From: Methanobacteriota archaeon
GTDB taxonomy: Archaea; Thermoplasmatota; Poseidoniia; Poseidoniales; Thalassarchaeaceae
DNA: 64,000 bases
NCBI GenBank assembly: GCA_016845365.1
Contig: JAERST010000013.1
Location: 140,714 to 204,713, forward strand
Direction of reading: 5' to 3'
Below the pieces are notes generated by a model that was not told the DNA's origin, ran no database searches, and was given only the letters and a program-made list of their open reading frames with translations. This document shows, piece by piece, positions 18,040 through 25,184 of the stretch. Made by a program: the position numbers and the translations under genes. Each line of letters begins with the position of its first letter. Within the stretch, counting starts at the first letter, position 1.

Positions 18040-18254
18040 CCCCTCTGTTTCCACTCGAACTCCACACAACCGAATCGGCTTCGACCGGAACTTACCCAAT
18101 GGCTATTGGCTGGCAGTGACATAGGCTCAATGACTATTGCAGATTGACTCAAAAAACTCGATTTCAATCGCATCTTACCCCGTCCAGACTAATTCCAATG
18201 GAAATTAGGGGGTCGGGGTGGCATTTGAGAACCCCAATCCACCCCGCAACACCG

Positions 18255-18479
18255 ATGGCACGCCGTCCAGAGGAAATCCTCTCACTCAACGAGGAGAGGT
18301 GTTTTGGTTGTGCAGCATGTGTGGCGATATGCCCGGTCGACGCATTGGATTTGTCGGATTTACTAGTGATAATCGAAGAGCCAAGATGTACTCATTGTGA
18401 GCTTTGTCTACCGATCTGCCCCGTCCACGCACTTTTCTTTGAACCAATTTCACAACAAGATGCAACCATGGTGGTGTGA
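18255..18479 (+). CDS. Bicluster 2[4Fe-4S] ferredoxin
   Basis: Small electron carrier of 74 residues with two complete cluster motifs, CFGCAACVAICPVDAL and CTHCELCLPICPVHAL. ATG at 18255 gives a compact ferredoxin. An in-frame ATG at 18198 would add 19 residues. The stop overlaps the next start by 4 nt (GTGA), so translation is coupled to a flavoprotein-like gene, and GGGP synthase follows. Archaeal geranylgeranyl reductases that saturate lipid chains can need a dedicated ferredoxin. Given the neighbours, a role in lipid saturation is a reasonable but unproven inference. Confidence 0.88.
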   Translation: MARRPEEILSLNEERCFGCAACVAICPVDALDLSDLLVIIEEPRCTHCELCLPICPVHALFFEPISQQDATMVV

Positions 18480-19120
18480 TTCTGAGGATAGTAATCACCA
18501 GCACATCACTCCCTGCTCTTATCTGTGGTCACGATATTCTCGATAACAACCCCCATTTCGAATTGCATCTGATTACCGAAGGAGCCGAGGTAGGGTTACT
18601 CAACGAAGGACCAGGAATCCTTTCCTCACCCTTCGACCAATTGATACCACAAGAATGGATACACAATCTAAGAAATCAACACCCCAGCGAACACAGTTCT
18701 GCGGTTCGCCGCTCTTGGTTAGAACGGGCTATGGCAAGCAAGCTAGCCGAGCGCGGCGCGACCCTACATCTTCGTACGAATTATTCAGTCATTGAAGACT
18801 CAACTCGAAGAACTCTACAATTGAGCGGCGCGGGTGTTGGAACGGGAACGAGGTTAGAGGCCGACCACATCTTAGATTTCCCAGAAGTAAAAACCAGACT
18901 AATCTGGATGGGGGGTGTTCACATGGGTGAGCCGAATAATAGAGAATTCGAGGGTTGTAGGCCTGATGGTAGTGTGGAGGTTTGGTGGAGAAAAGGAGAG
19001 GACGAACCACTCTGCTACGGTAGTTGGGTGCAATCTATGGAGTGGATCGGCGAAGACCCTCGAGAAGCGATTGTGATGGAAATCGAAGAGGGGCGCTCCC
19101 TGGCCGCATCCATACTCTGA
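18476..19120 (+). CDS. Degenerate flavoprotein-like protein (possibly geranylgeranyl-reductase related)
   Basis: The 214-residue protein has the layout of an N-terminal FAD-binding domain. A first beta strand MILRIVITS is followed by TSLPALICGHDIL where a GxGxxG loop is expected, then a second strand FELHLITEG. Later, RSWLERAMASKLAERGATLH resembles the helix found in geranylgeranyl reductases and related monooxygenases, followed by ADHILDFPE. The glycine loop is missing and the protein is about half the usual length (near 400 residues). It may therefore be a reduced subunit, a non-FAD binder or a decaying gene. Start GTG overlaps the ferredoxin stop. Assignment is by eye and weak; the coupling to ferredoxin and GGGP synthase is clear. 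Confidence 0.5.
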   Translation: MILRIVITSTSLPALICGHDILDNNPHFELHLITEGAEVGLLNEGPGILSSPFDQLIPQEWIHNLRNQHPSEHSSAVRRSWLERAMASKLAERGATLHLRTNYSVIEDSTRRTLQLSGAGVGTGTRLEADHILDFPEVKTRLIWMGGVHMGEPNNREFEGCRPDGSVEVWWRKGEDEPLCYGSWVQSMEWIGEDPREAIVMEIEEGRSLAASIL

Positions 19121-19169
19121 CAACCATCGCCGTCTGAAACACTTAGACACCCAATCCCTACGCACTCAC

Positions 19170-19982
19170 ATGGCAAGAGCCGTTGGCCCGACATCCCAAC
19201 ACGTCTCCAACACCTCTGGTGGAGCACGCCATGCGATCCTCATCGACCCTGCAGACCAGACTCCAGAGATGGCCGCGAAGCGTTGCATGGCGGCGGTATC
19301 AGCAGGCTCACGCATGGTATTGGTCGGTGGCTCAACCGGGACGGATATGGCGAATGTCCACCAAACAGTGGTCGCCATTCGCGAAGCTCTCGAACTTGTC
19401 ACTTGGGCATCGAGTCAAGATTCGGATTTGGATGAAGAATCTTGGTCGGTACCAATTGTTCTGTTTCCGGCCGGTGCAGCTGCGCTGTCTCCGGCCGCTG
19501 ATGGAATCACTTTCATGATGCTGATGAATAGCACAACGCCGCGATTCTTGATCGAAGAACAAGTCGCTGGTGCACCATTCATTCGCAAAGCCGGCGTTGA
19601 AACCCTCCCGATGGGTTACGTGGTCTGCGCACCTGGAGGGCGCGTTGGCGAGGTGGGTGAAGCAGACCTCCTCGAGTCCGGACAGACAGATCGTGCAGCC
19701 GCGTATGCGATGACGGCACAATCCTATGGATTCGAATTACTCTACCTCGAAGCCGGCAGCGGAGCCCACACTCCCGTCGACCCTGACTTGATTCGTTCTG
19801 CAAGAGCGGCTTGCGATCTAACTTTGATTGTCGGCGGCGGAATCCGAGACGGAACTACCGCCCGCCGAGCAGTGCAAGCGGGCGCGGATTGGATTATCAC
19901 TGGCAATTTGACAGAATCTTACGACGATGCAGATGAATTGCAAAGAGTTCTGACAGAATTCATCAGTGAGATGAACTCCTGA
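19170..19982 (+). CDS. Geranylgeranylglyceryl phosphate synthase
   Basis: This enzyme makes the first ether bond of archaeal lipids by joining sn-glycerol-1-phosphate to geranylgeranyl diphosphate. The 270-residue TIM barrel has HAILIDPADQTPE near the start, MVLVGGSTG, VLFPAGAAALSPAADGITFM, LYLEAGSGAHTPV near residue 190 and LIVGGGIRDG followed by ADWIITGNLTE. These are the signature segments of the GGGPS/PcrB family. The size is that of archaeal enzymes. It follows the ferredoxin and flavoprotein-like genes by 49 nt on the same strand. Its stop abuts the stop of a convergent coiled-coil gene. This is one of the strongest archaeal markers in the window. Confidence 0.95.
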   Translation: MARAVGPTSQHVSNTSGGARHAILIDPADQTPEMAAKRCMAAVSAGSRMVLVGGSTGTDMANVHQTVVAIREALELVTWASSQDSDLDEESWSVPIVLFPAGAAALSPAADGITFMMLMNSTTPRFLIEEQVAGAPFIRKAGVETLPMGYVVCAPGGRVGEVGEADLLESGQTDRAAAYAMTAQSYGFELLYLEAGSGAHTPVDPDLIRSARAACDLTLIVGGGIRDGTTARRAVQAGADWIITGNLTESYDDADELQRVLTEFISEMNS

Positions 19983-20507
19983 TTATTCTGCTTGGCCGAG
20001 CTCGCTGAGCAAACCCATCAACTCATCAATTTTGGTTTCCATATCCAAAATCAATAGCAAGTGTTCTTCCTCACGGCGAATCAAAGCAGCGTTCTCTCGC
20101 CGCAACTCATCGATTCGCCCCTCTCCAACAGCTTCCTCAAGTTCACGCCGACGCTCACGCTCGTTGACTAACATGGATTCTAATTGGGCGCGCCGTGCTT
20201 CAGCAACGTGAAAGCGCTCTTCGATTTCAGCCAAATCGGCGCGCCCGCCCGCCCTCGTTCGAGTCTGGCCGAGTTCGTTATCGAGGGCGCGAGCGCGCTG
20301 TCGAGCCATCGCGAGCTCGCGCTCGACCTCTCCTAATTCCTGCCAAACAGAAATCACTTCATCGACGAGGCGCTCCTTCGAGAAAGCCCCCAAGTGGGCG
20401 ACTAACTCATCGCGTCCCATCGGAGTCGCCTCGGCGACTTCTCCGGCACCACTCACCTCACTCTCACCAGCGCTCACGCTAATCAGAGAGCATCGCTGAC
20501 GGTCCAT
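19983..20507 (-). CDS. Coiled-coil protein of unknown function
   Basis: The 174-residue protein, from about residue 45 onward, is almost wholly heptad-patterned and rich in Glu, Arg, Leu and Ala (for example RARALDNELGQTRTRAGG, then REENAAL-type helices). No signal peptide or membrane span is visible. The ATG at 20507 is the longest start; MGRDELVAHL at 20420 would remove a low-complexity leader. It is convergent with GGGP synthase with zero spacing and divergent from the ribosomal LX gene. I do not recognise a family. A structural or partner-binding role is likely, but nothing more can be said. Confidence 0.65.
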   Translation of the reverse strand: MDRQRCSLISVSAGESEVSGAGEVAEATPMGRDELVAHLGAFSKERLVDEVISVWQELGEVERELAMARQRARALDNELGQTRTRAGGRADLAEIEERFHVAEARRAQLESMLVNERERRRELEEAVGEGRIDELRRENAALIRREEEHLLLILDMETKIDELMGLLSELGQAE

Positions 20508-20591
20508 TCTTGAACCTTGAGTCGCTCATCCAGAGCATCCGTCGATATTCGCGCGCTGGGCCAATTTCCAAGCCAAGTATCTCTAGTGGCG

Positions 20592-20598
20592 TTTATAT
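20592..20598 (+). promoter_or_regulatory. TATA box of the LX gene (leaderless)
   Basis: TTTATAT is centred 27 nt before the ATG at 20622, the standard distance from an archaeal TATA box to the transcription start. The LX messenger would then start at or next to its ATG. Confidence 0.6.
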
Positions 20599-20621
20599 CG
20601 AGACCTCGGGTCGGCCGCGCC

Positions 20622-20849
20622 ATGAAGGCCTACCGAGCAACCGGAACTTTCCGCAACGGCCGAACCGACCAGGATTTCACTCTCGACGTCGTGGCAGCCG
20701 ATGAGGACGCAGCGCAACACCTCGTTTTCTCAAACTTCGGCAGCCGACACGGCACACCTCGCCGCTTCGTCAATATCGCCTCGATGGAAGAGATCGATCC
20801 AGCGACTTCATCCGAGCCGCGCGTAATCGCTCACTTCCGCGATCAGTGA
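20622..20849 (+). CDS. rplX: 50S ribosomal protein LX / L18Ae (L20a)
   Basis: Small archaeal and eukaryotic ribosomal protein of 75 residues. The pattern MKAYRATGTFRNGRTDQDFT, then VVAADEDAAQHLVFSNFGSR, then VNIASMEEID matches the single L18Ae domain (a beta strand, helix with EDEA-type acidic residues, SxxGSRH, closing strand). A longer frame from 20517 exists, but the ATG at 20622 gives the family length and has a TATA box exactly 27 nt upstream. In many archaea LX is followed by prefoldin alpha and ftsY. Here those two genes appear 6.3 kb downstream, after an inserted sulfation block. Confidence 0.9.
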   Translation: MKAYRATGTFRNGRTDQDFTLDVVAADEDAAQHLVFSNFGSRHGTPRRFVNIASMEEIDPATSSEPRVIAHFRDQ

Positions 20850-20922
20850 AGCAGTACGACTTGCGCGCCCAACCATGAGGGCAAAGCGCGGCGTTCAAGG
20901 CCAGCAACCCGACGCGAAGCAT

Positions 20923-20928
20923 AGGAGG
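20923..20928 (+). promoter_or_regulatory. Shine-Dalgarno deciding a TTG start
   Basis: AGGAGG lies 7 nt before TTG at 20936. It supports a TTG start for the first sulfotransferase, since there is no ATG or GTG near the conserved N-terminus. Confidence 0.65.
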
Positions 20929-20935
20929 AATCGGT

Positions 20936-21874
20936 TTGCATAGGTACAATCAGATACCAAATCTCCTCCTCATCGGCGGGCCGAAGACAGGCACGACCTC
21001 GCTAATGCACTGGCTTCGTGACCACGAAGCAATATTCCATCCGTGGCCAAATGAGAGCCATTTTTTGATGGCGGGCGCGGCCGAATTCCCGACAGCACCT
21101 ATCCATCCCAAAGGGCATGCAATAATCGCGCCCGAACCGGCCTTCCACAAGTTCGCAGACGAGGCTTGGGTGATGGACAAATCAGTCCTACACCTCTACT
21201 CTGAGCGCGCGCTGGCTGCAGTCCGCGAGCAATTGCCAGACGCGCGCGTAATAATCACCCTTCGAGACCCAGTTGAGTTGATGCTCAGCATGCACCAAGA
21301 ACACTCGAAGCGACTAGTCGATTACAACGCGTCGCAAGCAGAAATGATCGCCGCAGCCGCCGCAGGCGGCTACCAAGCCAACTCCGATGACCCACAAACC
21401 TGGAGCTTCCTCGCCTTCCCCCGCCTCAAACATCCAACTCTGCGATGGGTCGAAGCCCTCGGAGGAGCGGAAGGCGACCGAATCAGAGTAATCCCAATCT
21501 CATCGATTCGCAACGATTCCCTCGCCACCCTGAACAGCATCCTCGAGTGGCTCGGCGAGCAACCATTCCCGGCCGATACAAAACTCCCTCGACACAACGA
21601 GGGCGGCGACATGAATCCAGCAGGCTGGGCTACATTCCTCCGCCAACCACCAGCCTTCCTCGTAAAACTCGCGAAATTATTCCTTCCATCTCACAACCTA
21701 CGAAAGGCGATTTTCGACCCACTGCGCCGCCCCGGTTTCAAAGCAAAGAAGGCGCCAAGGCCAGAATTGAGCGAGGAGCAGAGAGCCGAATTAGAAGCCG
21801 CATTCGCGGAGGAGATCGAGTTCCTTGCGGACCTCGAAGCGCACATCGACCCCTCACTAATCATCTCTCATTGA
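20936..21874 (+). CDS. PAPS-dependent sulfotransferase
   Basis: Transfers sulfate from PAPS to a hydroxyl or amino group of an acceptor. The 312-residue protein has the 5'-phosphosulfate loop LLIGGPKTGTTSLMHWL at residue 10 and the 3'-phosphate site RVIITLRDPVELMLSMHQEH near residue 105. Both are standard in the Sulfotransfer_1/3 families of glycan and lipid sulfotransferases. The start is TTG with a strong Shine-Dalgarno. No transmembrane anchor is seen, so it probably acts in the cytoplasm on lipid-linked or soluble acceptors. Codons are strongly C-ending. It opens a block with CysQ, CysD and CysN-CysC, which supply PAPS and remove PAP. Confidence 0.9.
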   Translation: MHRYNQIPNLLLIGGPKTGTTSLMHWLRDHEAIFHPWPNESHFLMAGAAEFPTAPIHPKGHAIIAPEPAFHKFADEAWVMDKSVLHLYSERALAAVREQLPDARVIITLRDPVELMLSMHQEHSKRLVDYNASQAEMIAAAAAGGYQANSDDPQTWSFLAFPRLKHPTLRWVEALGGAEGDRIRVIPISSIRNDSLATLNSILEWLGEQPFPADTKLPRHNEGGDMNPAGWATFLRQPPAFLVKLAKLFLPSHNLRKAIFDPLRRPGFKAKKAPRPELSEEQRAELEAAFAEEIEFLADLEAHIDPSLIISH

Positions 21875-21979
21875 CCTTGAGCGGCGTACCCCGGCCGTAC
21901 CGCAACCAGCCCCACCGAACGCCGACCGAGCACGACGAGGGGGCGCAATCGTGAAAGGAGAGGGTTTGGAGCAGCGGGC

Positions 21980-22534
21980 GTGCTGAAGAAGGCAGTCATG
22001 CGTCAATATTGGCGCATTCAACAGAGCCAGACGCTAATCTCGATGGGCTTCTGGTGTACCACTCTGACACTCCTCGTATGGCCACTAGTCAGCTGGAGAT
22101 TCGAAGAAATGGACGCCGTCATGGGCATCCCTCCAACCTACCTTGGCCTTCTCGGGATCGGGGGAACGGTCCTAGCAATCGTGCTTGCAATCGGTTGGGT
22201 TTACGACGTTTCTTTCGGATTGTGGCGGGAGCATTTGACGGTTGTTCAGGAGCGCAATCCGTTCACTACCTACAAGCTGAATGCACCGATTGGGATGATG
22301 CTTTCACAGACTAATACGATTCTGCGCAAGGTCGCTGAGGATGATGAGGATGTTCAGCGACATTGCGATTTTGTCGACCGCTGGTTGGAGTGGAATTCTG
22401 AGCAGGAAATCTGGATGCGGTCGATGTCCTCGTGGAAGTCGATTGTCGGCGACGAGGACCCGTTCTTGCAGCACCTTTCCGATGAGGCGCGCGCGAAGCT
22501 TGAGGCGGGCGCTGACGAATTGCAGGATTTCTGA
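21980..22534 (+). CDS. Two-TM protein in the sulfation block, unknown function
   Basis: The 184-residue protein has two hydrophobic segments, roughly residues 20-40 (ISMGFWCTTLTLLVWPLV) and 55-75 (LGLLGIGGTVLAIVLAIGW). A cytoplasmic domain rich in Trp, Arg and acidic residues follows, with a predicted helical FVDRWLEWNSEQEIWMRSM stretch. The start is GTG at 21980 or ATG at 21998. It is on the same strand as the first sulfotransferase and ends 15 nt before cysQ, so it is likely cotranscribed with the sulfation genes. It may be a membrane partner or acceptor-presenting factor, but this is inference. No family was recognised. Confidence 0.7.
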   Translation: MLKKAVMRQYWRIQQSQTLISMGFWCTTLTLLVWPLVSWRFEEMDAVMGIPPTYLGLLGIGGTVLAIVLAIGWVYDVSFGLWREHLTVVQERNPFTTYKLNAPIGMMLSQTNTILRKVAEDDEDVQRHCDFVDRWLEWNSEQEIWMRSMSSWKSIVGDEDPFLQHLSDEARAKLEAGADELQDF

Positions 22535-22549
22535 ATTGGAGGGAGCCGA

Positions 22550-23338
22550 TTGGACCCCGAATCAATCGTAGATATCGCCGTGCGCGCGGGCGAGGCAATA
22601 ATGGAAATTTATGAGGCGGCCGAGGGCATTGAAGTTACTCGTAAGGGCGATGATTCACCGCTTACAAAAGCGGATTTGGCTGCGCACGAAATCATCGTTG
22701 CAGGCTTGCAGGCTATCGATTCCACGCCGATAGTTTCGGAAGAGGGCCGCGTAGGCGACCCTTTGTCGAGCGGAACTTGTTGGTTGGTTGACCCGCTCGA
22801 TGGGACGAAGGAATTCATCAAGCGAAATGGGATGTTTACCGTCAACATCGCGCTGATGCGTCGAGATGGTGCGCGATGGTCGCCGTTGTTTGGTGTGGTT
22901 CACGCGCCGGCCACGGATACGACTTGGTTCGGCGGCGCGATTCACGCATCTGAGCGAAGGGGAGCCGATGGCTCCGGACCGATGATGGTTCACGCGAGTG
23001 AAGGCAAGGTTCGATTGGTCGCCAGTGGTTCACACCGAGGCGAGAAGGACGAATCATTCGCTTCTGCTGTTGGCGAACACGAATTGATTCGAATGGGCTC
23101 CTCCCTCAAGGCCTGCGTAGTTGCGGAGGGGGGAGCGGACCTCTATCCGAGATTCGGCCCGACCTCGTGTTGGGATATCGCCGCCGCCCACGCGGTTGTC
23201 TCAGGTGCGGGCGGCATCGTAGTCGGGCCGGACGGGGCGACTCTGGATTACGACCTCGTCGAAGACGTACTCAACCCGTACTTCCTCGTCGCCGCCGATG
23301 GGCGATGGACCGAGCAATGGGTCGCCCATCAGGATTGA
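22550..23338 (+). CDS. cysQ: 3'(2'),5'-bisphosphate nucleotidase (PAP phosphatase)
   Basis: Removes the 3' phosphate from PAP, the product left by sulfotransferases and an inhibitor of them. The 262-residue inositol-monophosphatase-fold protein has the metal sites VSEEGR near residue 65 and WLVDPLDGTKEFIKRNGMF near residue 83. TSCWDIAAAHAVVSGAGG appears near residue 205. These match CysQ rather than inositol monophosphatase, especially GTKEF. The start is TTG at 22550 with GGAGGG upstream. Its 3' end overlaps a convergent sulfotransferase gene by 10 nt. It is placed between two sulfotransferases, consistent with removal of PAP. Confidence 0.92.
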   Translation: MDPESIVDIAVRAGEAIMEIYEAAEGIEVTRKGDDSPLTKADLAAHEIIVAGLQAIDSTPIVSEEGRVGDPLSSGTCWLVDPLDGTKEFIKRNGMFTVNIALMRRDGARWSPLFGVVHAPATDTTWFGGAIHASERRGADGSGPMMVHASEGKVRLVASGSHRGEKDESFASAVGEHELIRMGSSLKACVVAEGGADLYPRFGPTSCWDIAAAHAVVSGAGGIVVGPDGATLDYDLVEDVLNPYFLVAADGRWTEQWVAHQD

Positions 23339-24222
23339 ATCATCCATTGTTCGACCGCGAAGCCGGTCGAATCTTCGAGCAAGGCGAGATCTGCATTGAC
23401 CTGCTCGGCCAGAAGCGCTCTCTGAGCATCACTGATTTCGCGCTTTTCTGGCGCAGCACTTGAGAGCACCGGTAGCTTGTACACATTGGTTCCACGGGCC
23501 TGTAGGCGGCGCACAATAGGTCCCTTGATGAAGCCGGGTAATAGGCTTGCAGCGAAGCGAAAGAGCCGACCGAAAGGCGTCATTGGACGCCGGTCGGCAG
23601 CAGTATTTGCATTGTGCACGGCATCCAAATCAAAATCGAAGGAATCGATGCCGAGATGAGCACAAACTTCGGCAAGAACAACCCCTGGTTCATGCCGCAT
23701 ACGATTAGCTTCGATCAAGAGAAATGAGCCCCTCTCAAAATGATCCAACCAGCGAACCATTGCCGCCCCGTAAAGCGTGTCACAATTGAGGCGCGAATCA
23801 TCCCAAGCAGTAGCAAAGTCAGACCAGTCAGCGCCGAAAGCAGCGTCCTCTTTGGTATCGAGAACCATATTCCAATGCGATACAGTTCGACTCGCCGGCT
23901 CGCGCAAACAGACGATGAATCGCGCACCCGGCCAATGCTTTGCCACCCGTGCCGGTGAGACAGGGCAAGCCAGCGCGTGAACCGAACAATCGATGCGAAC
24001 CCCCGTGCCTTCGAAACAAGCCGAGTAAGCACCCCAATCAGGCTCAGAATCATCGCGAGGAAAAGTGCCTTTGTGGCTGGCCACCATATTCGGCTCTTTG
24101 GGGTTCGAAACGCAAATCCCAGGGTGCTGAGTCAGCGCCTCAGCAAGCCAAGTAGTGCCACATTTCGGCGCCCCGAGCAGAAATGCATCGACGCGTGGCG
24201 CCGCACTTCCCAACTCGGCCAT
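23329..24222 (-). CDS. PAPS-dependent sulfotransferase
   Basis: Second sulfotransferase of the block, 297 residues, unlike the first outside the cofactor sites. The 5'-phosphosulfate loop is FLLGAPKCGTTWLAEALTQH near residue 15. The 3'-phosphate site is ARFIVCLREPASRTVSHWNM near residue 100. A PKEPN segment after the first loop is typical of glycan (heparan-like) sulfotransferases. It is transcribed opposite to its neighbours, from a promoter shared with cysD in the 101-nt divergent gap, and overlaps the cysQ end. Probably cytoplasmic. The acceptor is unknown. Confidence 0.9.
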   Translation of the reverse strand: MAELGSAAPRVDAFLLGAPKCGTTWLAEALTQHPGICVSNPKEPNMVASHKGTFPRDDSEPDWGAYSACFEGTGVRIDCSVHALACPVSPARVAKHWPGARFIVCLREPASRTVSHWNMVLDTKEDAAFGADWSDFATAWDDSRLNCDTLYGAAMVRWLDHFERGSFLLIEANRMRHEPGVVLAEVCAHLGIDSFDFDLDAVHNANTAADRRPMTPFGRLFRFAASLLPGFIKGPIVRRLQARGTNVYKLPVLSSAAPEKREISDAQRALLAEQVNADLALLEDSTGFAVEQWMIQS

Positions 24223-24244
24223 GAATCGGCTCGGACGGGCTCGG

Positions 24245-24249
24245 ATATA
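24245..24249 (-). promoter_or_regulatory. TATA box of the second sulfotransferase gene
   Basis: On the minus strand CTATATCC is centred about 25 nt before the ATG at 24222. This suits a leaderless or near-leaderless transcript. Confidence 0.5.
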
Positions 24250-24294
24250 GGATTGCGCGCCCGCCGAAGCCCCACTAACCCCATCCCGTCGATG

Positions 24295-24299
24295 TTAAA
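24295..24299 (+). promoter_or_regulatory. TATA-like box of cysD
   Basis: GTTAAAC is centred 27 nt before the GTG at 24324. With the opposing box at 24245 it makes the 101-nt gap a divergent promoter pair. Confidence 0.45.
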
Positions 24300-24323
24300 C
24301 AGAACACGAATCACGCCGAAGGC

Positions 24324-25184
24324 GTGTCCCATCTTGACGCGCTGGAGGCTGAAGCCATCCACATCATGCGAGAGGTAGCGGCGCAATTTGAGAATCCTGT
24401 GATGCTCTATTCGGTCGGAAAAGACTCGAGCGTGATGGTCAGAATCGCGCAAAAGGCCTTCTTCCCCGGCAAGATTCCATTCCCGCTGATGCACATCGAT
24501 ACCGGCTACAAATTCCAAGAAATGATCGAATTTCGTGACAAATTCTGCGAAGAACAAGGCCTCGACCTCATCGTTGAACAAAATACCGAATGGGTTGGCA
24601 AGGCTCACCCAGACGAACTGGGTACCGACCGCTGTTGCCATCTTCTGAAGACGACAGGATTGCTCGACGCGCTGGCCAAACATGGCTTCGATGCAGCATT
24701 TGGCGGGGCGCGTCGCGACGAAGAAAAATCGCGTGCGAAGGAGCGTGTGTTGAGCTTCCGAGATGCGGAAGGTCAGTGGGATCCAAAGGCTCAGCGGCCA
24801 GAGATCTGGACGCTGTACAATACTCACAAGAAATCAGGAGAGACGGTCCGCGTTTTCCCAATTTCAAATTGGACCGAAGCGGACGTCTGGGAATATATCG
24901 AGCGCGAAAATATCCCAGTCGTCCCGCTATATTTTGCCCGCAGTCTACCGGTTGTGGAGCAGAACGGAGTGCTTGTCCCAAGTCCCGATGGCGAAGAGCG
25001 AATGTGCCGTTTCCGTTCACTTGGTTGCTCGCCGTGTACGGGGGCCGTTGAGTCAGACGTAGTCGATTTGGCAGGCATCCGCGAAGAGCTGGCCGAGGCG
25101 AAATTTTCCGAACGGCAGAACCGCGTAATCGACCACAATGCCGAGGCTTCGATGGAGCAGAAAAAGCGGGAGGGATACTTCTGA
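24324..25184 (+). CDS. cysD: Sulfate adenylyltransferase subunit 2
   Basis: CysD is the catalytic PP-loop subunit of ATP sulfurylase and makes APS from sulfate and ATP together with CysN. The 286-residue protein carries the PP-loop variant [19 protein letters not shown] near residue 28, then [42 protein letters not shown] and [15 protein letters not shown]. The C-terminal [10 protein letters not shown] segment is typical of CysD. Start GTG follows an AT-rich box at 27 nt. The stop TGA shares 4 nt with the probable CTG start of cysN-cysC. No cysH or sulfite reductase gene is nearby, which points to sulfation and not reduction. Confidence 0.95.
   Translation: MSHLDALEAEAIHIMREVAAQFENPVMLYSVGKDSSVMVRIAQKAFFPGKIPFPLMHIDTGYKFQEMIEFRDKFCEEQGLDLIVEQNTEWVGKAHPDELGTDRCCHLLKTTGLLDALAKHGFDAAFGGARRDEEKSRAKERVLSFRDAEGQWDPKAQRPEIWTLYNTHKKSGETVRVFPISNWTEADVWEYIERENIPVVPLYFARSLPVVEQNGVLVPSPDGEERMCRFRSLGCSPCTGAVESDVVDLAGIREELAEAKFSERQNRVIDHNAEASMEQKKREGYF
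25168..25174 (+). promoter_or_regulatory. Shine-Dalgarno for a CTG start of cysNC
   Basis: GGGAGGG lies 6 nt before CTG at 25181. No ATG, GTG or TTG is in frame between the cysD stop and GTG at 25241, and that GTG falls inside the conserved P-loop. Confidence 0.5.
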
